Source: Nocardia carnea
GTDB taxonomy: Bacteria; Actinomycetota; Actinomycetes; Mycobacteriales; Mycobacteriaceae
Assembly (NCBI RefSeq): GCF_029868325.1
Contig: NZ_JARWNW010000261.1
Location: forward strand, 58,469-122,468
Length of the DNA: 64,000 nt
Reading direction: 5' to 3'
The notes under the pieces: model-generated
Database searches by the model: none
What the model was told of the DNA's origin: nothing
What the model saw: the letters and a program-made list of their open reading frames with translations, nothing else
Shown here: positions 7,578 through 16,500 of the stretch, one piece after another
Numbering within the stretch: the stretch's first letter is position 1
Layout: each line of letters opens with the position of its first letter
Translations under genes and position numbers: made by a program

Positions 7578-9319
7578 GACGAATCCTGGGACTGATGCTG
7601 CTCGCCGCCGGCGACTACCGGGACGAATTCCGCCGCACGCTGTGGTGCGCGTTCCTGGGCTCGATCCTGCAGGCGGCCGCGTATGCCACCCTGATCCCGC
7701 TCCTGTACGAGCTGAGCCGACCGGAGGTGAACACCACCGTCGTGTGGACCTGGTTCGGTGTGCTGGTGGCCTTCTGGGTGGCGCAGGCGGCATTCCACTA
7801 CGGGCAGTTGCGGTTCGAATTCGGGAGGTGGGCCGATGTGCTCGCCGCTACCCGGATGCGGTTGGGCGACAAGCTGCGAACCATGCCGCAGGCCGACCTC
7901 GAACGCCGGGCGGCGGGCGACCTCACCACGGTGATGGGCAGCAATGTCGCCAACGCGACGATGAGTTCGTCCGGGATGGCGCTGCTGTTCATCCAGATGG
8001 TGACGGTTCCGTCGATCATCGGGGTGATCATCCTGGCGGTCGACTGGCGGCTGGGGCTGGTGCTCGCGGTATCGCTGCCGTTCGCGGTGCTGTTCGTCCG
8101 GCGAATCCAGCAGATCACCGGGGCGGGCGCGCGCCGCACCGATGCGGCCGATGCCGCGGCGGCGAGCCGGGTGGTCGAATACGTGCAGGGTCTGCCGGTG
8201 CTGCGCGCGACCGGGCAGATCGGCCGCTCCGCGCAGCGGCTGGTGGAAACCCTCGAAGAGCAGAACGAAGCCATGTCGGCCATGCAGAAGCGGCTGACCT
8301 GGCCGGGCCTGCTGGCCTCGAGTGTCGTCCAGCTCTGTCTCGTGGCGATGACCGCTACCGGGGCGGCAATGGTTCTCGGCCTGGACATGTCAGCGGCATT
8401 GCTCATCGCCGTGGTGGCCGCGGCCGTACGATTCGCCGAACCGTTGTCGGCCATGGCCAATCTCTCCTCGATTTTCGAGATCACCGATTCTGCGCTGGAA
8501 CGGGTCGGTGAGGTGCTGGATGCGCCGGCGCTGCCCGTGGGTGACCCGGAGGCCCGGATCACCGCCTACGACATCACCTTCGACGATGTTCACTTCGGAT
8601 ACGCCGATGGCAGCCGGGTGCTGCGTGGGGTCTCCTTCACCGCTCCCGCTCGGTCGCTCACGGCCCTGGTGGGCCCGTCGGGTTCGGGCAAGACGACGGT
8701 CACCAGGATGCTGACCCGCTACGCGGACCCGGACAGCGGCACGGTGCGCATCGGCGGACAGGACCTGCGCATTCTCGATCCGGTGGAGATCTACCGCAAG
8801 ATCGCGGTGGTCTTCCAGGATGTATACCTGTTCGACGATACGATCCGCGCGAATATCGCGATGGCCGCACCCGGCGCCACCCAGGAAGAAATCGAGGCCG
8901 CGGCGAGGGCGGCCAATGTGCACACCTTCGTCGAACGGCTTCCGCACGGGTACGAAACCCGCGTCGGTGAGATCGGTGGTGCGTTGTCCGGCGGTGAACG
9001 CCAGCGCATTTCGATCGCCCGCGCGATCCTGAAGAACGCGCCGATCGTTCTGCTGGACGAACCGACCGCGGCGCTGGACACCGAAAGCGAGGTCTACGTC
9101 CAGGAGGCCATCGACGCGCTGGTTGCCGAGAAGACCGTCGTCGTGATCGCGCACCGGCTCTCGACCGTGGTAGCGGCGGATCAGATCCTGGTTCTGGAGG
9201 ACGGATCGGTTGCCGAACGCGGCACCCATCACGAACTACTGGCGCACCAGGGGCGCTACAGCGCGATGTGGGAGGCGCAGACTCGGGCGCGGCACTGGCG
9301 GGTCACCGCCTCGGCCTAG
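7574..9319 (+). CDS. YbtQ-like ABC half-transporter (metallophore transport, subunit 2)
   Basis: A 581-residue partner of the upstream ABC subunit, starting inside its last codons (ATGA overlap). The N-terminal six-helix domain occupies roughly residues 1-320. The ATPase domain has Walker A GPSGSGKTT near 366, LSGGERQR near 471, Walker B IVLLDEPTAALD and VVIAHRLS. Family precedent is the YbtPQ/IrtAB heterodimer that moves salicylate-derived metallophores across the inner membrane. Direction of transport cannot be read from sequence; a role in export is the alternative. A strong hairpin follows the stop and probably ends the transcript. Confidence 0.88.
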   Translation: MRRILGLMLLAAGDYRDEFRRTLWCAFLGSILQAAAYATLIPLLYELSRPEVNTTVVWTWFGVLVAFWVAQAAFHYGQLRFEFGRWADVLAATRMRLGDKLRTMPQADLERRAAGDLTTVMGSNVANATMSSSGMALLFIQMVTVPSIIGVIILAVDWRLGLVLAVSLPFAVLFVRRIQQITGAGARRTDAADAAAASRVVEYVQGLPVLRATGQIGRSAQRLVETLEEQNEAMSAMQKRLTWPGLLASSVVQLCLVAMTATGAAMVLGLDMSAALLIAVVAAAVRFAEPLSAMANLSSIFEITDSALERVGEVLDAPALPVGDPEARITAYDITFDDVHFGYADGSRVLRGVSFTAPARSLTALVGPSGSGKTTVTRMLTRYADPDSGTVRIGGQDLRILDPVEIYRKIAVVFQDVYLFDDTIRANIAMAAPGATQEEIEAAARAANVHTFVERLPHGYETRVGEIGGALSGGERQRISIARAILKNAPIVLLDEPTAALDTESEVYVQEAIDALVAEKTVVVIAHRLSTVVAADQILVLEDGSVAERGTHHELLAHQGRYSAMWEAQTRARHWRVTASA

Positions 9320-9333
9320 AGTGGGGAGTCGTC

Positions 9334-9371
9334 GTTGCTCTCGTCACCGGATCATCGGGGACGAGGGCAAC
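9334..9371. terminator. Hairpin between convergent operons
   Basis: GTTGCTCTCGTC (9334-9345) pairs with GACGAGGGCAAC (9360-9371), 12 pairs with one G-T wobble and a 14-base loop. It begins 15 bp after the ABC stop and faces the incoming minus-strand salicylate-synthase transcript. There is no T-tract, as is usual in actinobacteria. The 150 bases from here to the next stop contain no gene. Confidence 0.6.
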
Positions 9372-9523
9372 GTTGTGTCCGGTGGGCCGCGGATCGCACG
9401 GATGCGACCGGAATGCCGGTCCAGGCAGGCGATGCTGTACACCCGTACTCAGGCCCCGGGCCGAGAACGACCGGGGGCTGGTTACCGTGGCCCGTCGTTT
9501 GTGTTCGGTGCCGGAATCGGCAA

Positions 9524-10846
9524 TTACTCGTGGCCGCCGCGTTTTTCGGGGCGTTCCGGCACGAGGTAGGGGGCGATACAGGCCAGCTTTTCGCAGGTCT
9601 CCTCGTATTCGCGTGCGGGTGTCGAGCCGGTGACGACGCCCGCACCGGCACGGAGCCAGCTTCGTCCCCCGCGTTGATAGACCGCGCGCAAAACGAGGGC
9701 GGCATCGAGAAAACCGGTGCTGTCGGCTCGTACGACGGCGCCGCTGTAGAGGCCGCGGGTGCCGGGTTCGAGGTCGTCGATCGCGGCGCAGGCGGGTGCT
9801 TTGGGGATACCGGATGCTGTGATGGCGGGATACACGGCGGCCAGGGCGTCCCATGAGGTCCGGTCGGCGGGCAGCAGGGTCTCGACGCGCGACGCGAGAT
9901 GCTGGACGCTGCCGCGCTCTTTCACGGTGAGGAACTCGCTGACCCGCGTGGTGCTGCCGACGCTGTCGAGTTCGGTGTAGGCCAGGCGAACGGAGGTGGC
10001 ATGCTCGTAGATCTCTTTCGGATCGGACAGCAGATCATCCCGCAACGCTCGGTCGCGTTCGGCATCGCCGGTTCGGGCCCGGGTACCGGCCAGCGGCTGG
10101 GTGGTGGCCAGCCCGTCACCGTCGGCCTCCAGAACGGTCTCCGGGCTGACACCGGCAGCTTGCCATCCGCCGAGGTCCAGCAGGAACGATCGTGCCGGGG
10201 TGTTTTCCCGGCGGACCGTGGCGTAGGTGGCGGGCATGTCCACCGCGAAGGGTACGTCTACCCGGCGGGACATGATGACTTTGTCGAATTCACCGTGGCG
10301 GATCCGGTCCAGCGCCTCCTGCACGCGCAGGAGGTAGGCAGGGTCGACGGCATCCACGGCAACCGGTCTGGGCGCCGGCACAGCGGCGGAAGTATCCGGT
10401 AGGTCCAGTTCGAACGGTCCACCGAGGCACCGGGTGTGCACCGCGGTGTGGGTGATCTCCAGTTCCACCCCGGGCACCATGAAGTGGGCGAGGATATCGT
10501 CCGGTGCCGCGGTGGCCGGACGGCAGAGCTCGAAGCAGGCCCAGCCGTAGGCGCGCCAGCGGTGTACCGGTGCCCGGTCGAGTGCGGCGTGGATACGCGG
10601 CCAGGGATTGCCGCACCAGGATTCGGTGTGGTTGCCGCCGAGAGTGCTGTGTAGCCGATCCGGACCGACGGTTACCGCGCCGATCGGATTTCCGGCTATG
10701 TACCAGCGGTTTCCGTCTTCGTACACGACGTAGTCGGTGAGGTGTCCGGAGGCCGCTATGGCGGCTGCCAAGGTCAGTGGGTCGGAGTTGTGCGAACGCA
10801 CGGTATGCGCATAGGCGTCGATGCCGAGTGCGGTGGTCCGGCTCAT
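9524..10846 (-). CDS. Salicylate synthase (MbtI/Irp9 type), copy 1
   Basis: A 440-residue chorismate-utilising enzyme converting chorismate through isochorismate to salicylate and pyruvate. The MbtI residues I can place are conserved: the general-base Lys in FDKVIMSRR, the general-acid Glu in GVSPE, the KEIYEH magnesium/substrate segment, and the C-terminal EYEETCEKL magnesium ligands. PLAGTR, ASGIPK and YSGAV are also present. The ATG at 10846 follows GGAG by about eight bases and aligns the N-terminus with the second copy. Last gene of a minus-strand group (methyltransferase, P450, salicylate synthase), it should supply salicylate for the ArCP of the adjacent NRPS. It differs clearly from the second copy near 38-39 kb, so this is not a recent duplication. 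Confidence 0.9.
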   Translation of the reverse strand: MSRTTALGIDAYAHTVRSHNSDPLTLAAAIAASGHLTDYVVYEDGNRWYIAGNPIGAVTVGPDRLHSTLGGNHTESWCGNPWPRIHAALDRAPVHRWRAYGWACFELCRPATAAPDDILAHFMVPGVELEITHTAVHTRCLGGPFELDLPDTSAAVPAPRPVAVDAVDPAYLLRVQEALDRIRHGEFDKVIMSRRVDVPFAVDMPATYATVRRENTPARSFLLDLGGWQAAGVSPETVLEADGDGLATTQPLAGTRARTGDAERDRALRDDLLSDPKEIYEHATSVRLAYTELDSVGSTTRVSEFLTVKERGSVQHLASRVETLLPADRTSWDALAAVYPAITASGIPKAPACAAIDDLEPGTRGLYSGAVVRADSTGFLDAALVLRAVYQRGGRSWLRAGAGVVTGSTPAREYEETCEKLACIAPYLVPERPEKRGGHE

Positions 10847-10925
10847 CGAGAACGCTCCGAGGAAATCCCCGCCTTCGGGCATGGCGAGGGATCGGAGGGC
10901 CATTCACGCATTCCGCTGGTTTTCG

Positions 10926-11057
10926 TCATTCTTGTCGACCGCCTCCAAGGGGTATGCCGCCGAGGAGTGGCGACGAAGTAGTTGTTGGTCCACAGCGTCG
11001 GGGGTCGGATCGAGATCGATCCGGTCGATGGATCACGGCCGGGGCTTCGGCAGTCAT
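10926..11057 (-). CDS. Possible small ORF (43 aa) or frameshifted peptide gene
   Basis: An ATG at 11057 has a strong site (AAGGAG, seven-base spacing) and opens a 43-codon frame starting MTAEAPAVIHR. After about nine codons its Arg/Pro/Gly-rich translation looks poor. An overlapping frame, shifted by one base, reads instead a protein-like acidic stretch (IDLDPTPDAVDQQLLRR, then LEAVDKNDENQRNA) with high third-position GC, to a stop near 10910. The real product may therefore need a frameshift, or the gene may be a relic. It lies between the P450 and the salicylate synthase on the same strand. No function can be assigned. Confidence 0.3.
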   Translation of the reverse strand: MTAEAPAVIHRPDRSRSDPRRCGPTTTSSPLLGGIPLGGGRQE

Positions 11058-11129
11058 GGTCGTACTCCTTGGTGTTGTCGTGTTCGGGCCCGGCCACGGA
11101 ACGTGGTGCCGGGTTCGCGAGGCGGTGAG

Positions 11130-12362
11130 TCAGAGACGTACCGGCAGATGGCGCAGGCCGCGTAGTCCCATACCGGGGCGCCAGCGCAGATCGGCCGGAG
11201 GAACGGCGAGGCGCAACCGCGGTCGGCGTGTGGTGAGGGTGGTCAGTGCGATGGCGACTTCGGTGCGGGCGAGGGCGGCACCCATGCAGTTGTGGATCCC
11301 GCCACTGAATCCGAGGTGGGGCCGGGGTGCGCGGTGGATATCGAAGCAGTGTGGGTCGGTGATGTGGGCGGGGTCGCGATTGGCGGCGGCGGTGCACACC
11401 AGGACTCGGTCGCCGCGGTCGATGCGCCGGCCGTCGAGTTCCAGTGATTCGAGTACGAGGCGTATCGTCGCGGATTCCACCGGACCCCAGTAGCGCATGG
11501 CTTCCTCGACGGTGGGCGCGGCCAGGTCCGGGTTGTCGCGAAGTGCGGCCCACTGGGCCGGGTGGGTGAGCAGGGACAGCGTTGCGCTGGCGATGAGGCT
11601 CGCCGAGGTCTCGAAACCCGCGGCGACGAGCAGGCCGATCATGGACGTCAGTTCGCCGTCGGACAGCGCGTCTGTGCCGGACTGCGGGTGGACCAGTCTG
11701 CTGGTCAGGTCGTCGCCGGGGTGGTCTCGTTTGAGGTGGAGGAGGTCGCGGGTGTAGCCCTCGAGCAGCTCGCGCAGGGCCGGGTCGGGGCCGGACAGCG
11801 GAGTGGAGGCGGTGGCCGCCCGAACGGCGAGGTCGCGCAGGCCGGGATGCCAGGCTTCGGGAAATCCGAGGATCTCCCCGAGTACCGTCAGCGACAGCGG
11901 ATAGGCATAGGTGTGCAGCAGGTCCACGGTGCCGTCACCGTCTCGGGCCGCCTGCTCCGTTTCGTCCAGTAGCCGCCCGGCGTGCCGGACCACCGCGGGC
12001 CTGAGTGCGGTGACCGACCTCGAGGTGAACGCCTGTTGCGCGGCCCGCCGCAACCGGGTGTGCTCCGGTGGATCGGACAGCAACATGGTGTGAGGTGGTT
12101 CCGGGATCCGGGCTCGTGCCCGCGCGGCGAGCTGGCCCGGCGACAGGAGGGCGCGTGGGTTGTTCGCCAGCCGGTGGTCGCGCAGTACCGCCTCGGCCGC
12201 CGCGTATCCGGTGATCATCCAGAACCCCCGGCCCGGTTGTTCCGGCAGTTCGGCGAAGACGACCGGTGAGTGCGCGCGCAGTTCGTCGTAGACGGTGTGG
12301 GCTCGCTCGTGGAAATCGTCGGCCAGCAGGTCCACCACGATCGGGCGTGATTTGTCGGGCAT
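11130..12362 (-). CDS. Cytochrome P450 (minus-strand metallophore operon)
   Basis: A 410-residue soluble bacterial P450. Visible motifs are the I-helix LLVAAGFETSASL, the ExxR helix in VEEAMRYWGP, and the heme loop LGFSGGIHNCMGAALAR with the cysteine thiolate. The ATG at 12362 begins PDKSRPIVV; upstream extension is unlikely protein. The next gene upstream ends 13 bp away, so both share a transcript from the 13.4-13.5 kb divergent promoter. It needs ferredoxin partners, none of which is in the window. It probably hydroxylates or oxidises the aryl or heterocycle scaffold, but position and timing are unknown. A second, different P450 lies at the end of the NRPS operon. Confidence 0.88.
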   Translation of the reverse strand: MPDKSRPIVVDLLADDFHERAHTVYDELRAHSPVVFAELPEQPGRGFWMITGYAAAEAVLRDHRLANNPRALLSPGQLAARARARIPEPPHTMLLSDPPEHTRLRRAAQQAFTSRSVTALRPAVVRHAGRLLDETEQAARDGDGTVDLLHTYAYPLSLTVLGEILGFPEAWHPGLRDLAVRAATASTPLSGPDPALRELLEGYTRDLLHLKRDHPGDDLTSRLVHPQSGTDALSDGELTSMIGLLVAAGFETSASLIASATLSLLTHPAQWAALRDNPDLAAPTVEEAMRYWGPVESATIRLVLESLELDGRRIDRGDRVLVCTAAANRDPAHITDPHCFDIHRAPRPHLGFSGGIHNCMGAALARTEVAIALTTLTTRRPRLRLAVPPADLRWRPGMGLRGLRHLPVRL

Positions 12363-12375
12363 GGGTGATATCCGT

Positions 12376-13389
12376 TCAGGCCGGTACTGCCTCGACCAGC
12401 GAGTACGACGTGGGCAGAACGGTCGGATGCACAGCGGTGACGCTGAATCCGGTACGACGGCACAGCTCTTCGTACTCGGTGCGGGTGCGTTCCTGGCCGC
12501 CCATGTTGACGAGCATGCTGATATCGGTGAGGTAGGGGGTCGGGTCGGAGGTGTCGACCACATCGGGCAGTACGGATTCCACGATCAGCAGGCGACCGTC
12601 GGCGGGCATCGCCTCGAGGCACCGTTCCAGGATGATGTGGCAGTGCTCGTCGTCCCAGTCGTGCAGGATGTTCTTGAGCACGTAGATATCTCCGCCCTCG
12701 GGTACCGCGGCGAAGAAGTCACCGGCCTCGATCCGGCAGCGATCGGCGACACCGGCGGCGGTCAGGGTCGAAGAGGCCTCGGCGACCCCGCTCGGCGAAT
12801 CGAAAACCACGCCGTGGAGTGCGCGTGCGCCGCGCAGGATCTGCGAGACCAGGGTGCCGTCGCCGCCGCCGATATCGATCACGGTGTGGTAGCGGGTGAA
12901 GTCGTAGCTCACCGGGATCAGCTGGGCGATGGGCAGGCTGACCTGCCGCATGGTGGTGTTGAATCGTTCGGAGAGCTCGGGTTTGGTGGCGAGGAAGCTG
13001 AAGAAATCGGTGCCGTAGAGCCCTTCGAAAGTCGGCTGTCCGGTCCGTACCGCCTCCTCGGTGAGTTTCCAGGAGTCCAGCAGTGCGGGATCGGTGAACA
13101 GTAGTACGGCCGCCGCCTGGGAGTCCGGCCGATCGGTGCGTAGTGGTATTCCCGCCTGGCCCAACCGGAATGTGCCCGGCCGGGTTTCGACGACGATTTC
13201 CAGCGCGGCCAGCGCGCGGAGCAGCCGGGCGAGTGCGCCGGGATGGGTGCCGGTGCGCTCGGCAAGTTCGGGGTAGCCGAGTTCGTCGTCACCCAAGTGA
13301 TCAGCGAGCCCGAGGCGAGCTGCGGTGCCGACGACCTGGGAGCAGATCGTGCCGAACATCATGTTCATGAGTCGCTGGTGAGATGCCAT
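12376..13389 (-). CDS. O-methyltransferase (acetylserotonin/hydroxyindole OMT-like fold)
   Basis: A 337-residue SAM-dependent methyltransferase with the N-terminal dimerisation winged helix (ICSQVVGTAARLGLADHLG) and a C-terminal catalytic domain: VIDIGGGDGTLVSQIL as the SAM site, VFDSPSGVA, and the LKNILHDWDDEHC block containing the usual catalytic His region. The ATG at 13389 is preceded by AGGAAG at a good distance. It is divergent from the giant NRPS and first in a minus-strand operon with a P450 and salicylate synthase. In natural-product clusters this fold methylates phenolic or enolic oxygens; the salicyl hydroxyl or a hydroxyl made by the P450 are candidates, by inference. Confidence 0.88.
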   Translation of the reverse strand: MASHQRLMNMMFGTICSQVVGTAARLGLADHLGDDELGYPELAERTGTHPGALARLLRALAALEIVVETRPGTFRLGQAGIPLRTDRPDSQAAAVLLFTDPALLDSWKLTEEAVRTGQPTFEGLYGTDFFSFLATKPELSERFNTTMRQVSLPIAQLIPVSYDFTRYHTVIDIGGGDGTLVSQILRGARALHGVVFDSPSGVAEASSTLTAAGVADRCRIEAGDFFAAVPEGGDIYVLKNILHDWDDEHCHIILERCLEAMPADGRLLIVESVLPDVVDTSDPTPYLTDISMLVNMGGQERTRTEYEELCRRTGFSVTAVHPTVLPTSYSLVEAVPA

Positions 13390-13499
13390 GCCTACTTCCT
13401 GTGCATCGCGGAAGCGGTGCGCCGCCAAAGTATTTCGTGGAGCCGAACTGAAGAGGTCGCTTGACCGAAGCTGTCGGCACGTCCTAGATTGTAGCACTA

Positions 13500-13520
13500 T
13501 TGAAAATGGTTATCGTTTCC
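13500..13520. promoter_or_regulatory. Fur/Zur-like box in the NRPS/methyltransferase divergent promoter
   Basis: TGAAAATGGTTATCGTTTCC (13501-13520) resembles a Fur-superfamily palindrome of the type TGAAAATGATTATCATTTTC; the outer GAAA/TTTC are symmetrical and the centre is degenerate. It ends 14 bp before the NRPS start and about 110 bp from the divergent methyltransferase start, so one site could silence both operons when metal is plentiful. Confidence 0.55.
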
Positions 13521-13534
13521 TAGTTGGGACTGTG

Positions 13535-16500
13535 ATGCAGGAAGAGCTCCGTTTGCCACCCGTACGCACGACGAAAGAGGTGGCCTGGGGCGCAAACCGG
13601 CTACGGCGGGAAGTCAGCACCCTCACCGGAGTGCCGGTGGAAGACCTGGCCGAGGATGCCGACCTACTCGGTCTGGGGCTCGACTCGGTGACCGTGATGC
13701 GCCTCTCCGGGCTCATGCGAAAAGCGGGTAACCGGGTGGAATTCCGGGATCTCGTGCGCAATCCGACGCTTAGGTCCTGGCGGAAATTGTTGGACGACAG
13801 CGCAACCGGCGCTGTCGCCGCTCACCACACCACCGTGAATCCGGTCGCTGTCGATCACTCGGAGCCCTTTCCGCTGGCGGTGATGCAACACGCCTTCTGG
13901 ATCGGGCGCACCCGGACACAAGACCTGGGCGCGGTCGCCGCCCACTTCTACAGCGAATTCGACCACGCGGGGGGCATCGAACCAGATCGGCTGGAACGCG
14001 CGATGCGCGACTTGATCGCGCGGCACCCGATGCTGCGGGTGACGATCGACGCCGCCGGTATGCAGCGGGTGACCGACCGCGGTACCTGGCCCGGTCTTCT
14101 CGTCCACGACCTCCGGGAACTATCCGAATCGGACCGGATGCAGCGCTTGACCCAGACCCGGGATGCCTGCTCACACCGCAGTATGGATATCGGCGCGGGT
14201 GAAGTCATCGATCTGCAGCTCTCGTTGCTGCCCGGTGGCCGGACCCGAATGCACTTGGACTTGGACATGATCGCCGGGGACGCACTGAGCCTGCGCACTC
14301 TCCTTGCCGATCTGTCCACCTTGTACGAGCGCGGCCCTGGGGCACTGCCCGCACTGGAATACTCCTACGGCCAGTACCTTGCCGATCGTGACCGGGCTCG
14401 TGCCACCGCCCGGGAGAATGCCCGGCAATGGTGGAAGTCGCAGCTACCCAATCTGCCCTCGGCACCCGGTCTTCCGCTGCTGACCACGGAAACGGCAAGC
14501 AGCGGGCCCCGGGTCGACCGGCGCACGTACTGGCTGTCCCCGGAGCGTGCGGCACAATTGCGGGCGCGGGCGCAGCGCGCGGGCCTGACCACCGCCGGCG
14601 TGCTCGCGACGGTTTTCGCCGAAACCATCGGAGCCTGGAGCAGTACCGACCGCTTCCTGCTCAACCTGCCCGCCTTCGACCGGGAGCCGCTACATGACGA
14701 CGTGGACCTGCTCGTCGGTGACTTCTCCAGTTCGGTCCTGCTCGATGTGGACCTGTCCACACCGATGTCGGTCACCGACCGGGGGCAGAAGGTCACCGAG
14801 CGGCTGCGCGAGGTACTGGGATACACCGCATACTCCGGCGTCGAGGTGCTGCGGGACCTGAGCCGAGCCGAGGGGGGCGAGCGGGTGCTGGCGCCGGTCG
14901 TGTACACCAGCGCACTGAGTTTGGGGGAGCTGTACGCCCCGGAGGTCCGGAAATGCCTCGGTGATCCGGTGTGGACGATTTCGCAAGGCCCGCAGGTCTG
15001 GCTGGACGCGCAGGTGACCGAATTCGACGGTGGCATCCTGCTCAACTGGGATGCGCGGGTATCACTGTTCCCGCCCGGGCTGCTGGACACCATGTTCGAC
15101 GCCTACGTGAAGTTCGTCGACCTGCTGCTCGACGACGACGGCGCATGGGATCGCCCGGCACCGTGGCCGGCGCCGGGCCGCCGGTACAGCGAGATTGCTC
15201 TCACTCCCGCCCTACCCCTGCACGAGCGGTTCTTCGCCCGGGCTGTCACAGATCCGGATCGGACCGCCCTGGTCGCTGCCGGATCGGTGATCTCCTACGG
15301 CGAGCTCTCCGCACGGGCACGGCGTATGGCAAGGCTGTTGCGGGACAAGGGGATCGGCCGTGGCGACAGTGTGGCCGTCACCTTGCCCAAGGGGGTCGAT
15401 CAGATCGTGGCGACCTTGGGTGCGCTCGCCGCCGGGGCGACCTATGTGCCCTCGGGGATCGATCTGCCTCCGGCGCGCCGCGAGCGGGTCTACCGCACGG
15501 CAGGCGCACGGCTGGTCGTCACCGACCGGGACACCGTGACCGCCGGCTCATGGCCCGGCGATATCGAACCGGTCTTTCCGGAGCAGGCCCGTGCCGCCGA
15601 TCCGCTGACCGAAATTGTCGAAGTGAACCCCGAAGACGTGATGTACGTGATCTTCACCTCCGGCTCCACCGGTGCGCCCAAGGGCGTGGAAGTCCCGCAC
15701 CGGGCGGTGGCCGCCACCATCGATGCGGTCAACGGCCGTTTCGGTATCGGCGCGGACGATCGCACGATCGCGCTGTCCGCGTTGGACTTCGACCTCTCCG
15801 CCTACGACCTGTTCGGGTTCCTGGCGTTCGGCGGCTCGGTGGTCGTGGTCGACGAAACACAGCGTCGTGATGCCGCTGTCTGGGCCGAACTGATCCGCCG
15901 GTGGAACGTGACCGTCGTCAGTGCGGTGCCGGCGCTGCTGGACATGCTGCTGATCGCGGCCGCCGACTCCGGGCTGGGTAGCGCGTTGCGGGTGGTCATG
16001 CTCGGTGGCGACCGAGTCACCGTGGACCTGCCGGAGCGGTTGCGCCGGTTGGTTCCGGACTGCCGGTTCGCCGGGCTCGGCGGTATGACCGAGGCTGCCA
16101 TCCATGCCACCGTCTGCGAGGTCGGCATCGTCGATCCGAGCTGGTCGAGCGTGCCGTACGGGGTTCCGCTGCCGCATGCCGGCTGCCGGGTGGTCGACCG
16201 GCACGGCCGGGACTGCCCCGAATGGGCAGCCGGGGAACTGTGGGTGACGGGGCTCGGGCTGGCACACGGTTACCGCGGCGACCCGGAGCGCACCGCCGAA
16301 AAGTTCGTCGAGCACCATGGGATCCGGTGGTATCGGACCGGTGACCTGGTGCGCTACCGGGCCGGCGGGATCCTCGAATTCCTCGGTCGCATCGACCATC
16401 AGGTCAAGATCCGCGGCCATCGGATCGAACTGGGCGAGGTCGAAACCGTACTGGCCGAGCATCCGCGGGTCACCACCGCTGCCGCCGCTGTGCTCGAACA

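Noticed and set aside
10081..10140. Gln before PLAGTR in salicylate synthase copy 1, and Met in copy 2, suspected as loss of the catalytic Glu
   Set aside because: Counting along MbtI shows its general-acid Glu252 lies in the SPE motif, which both copies keep; the varying residue is not that one.
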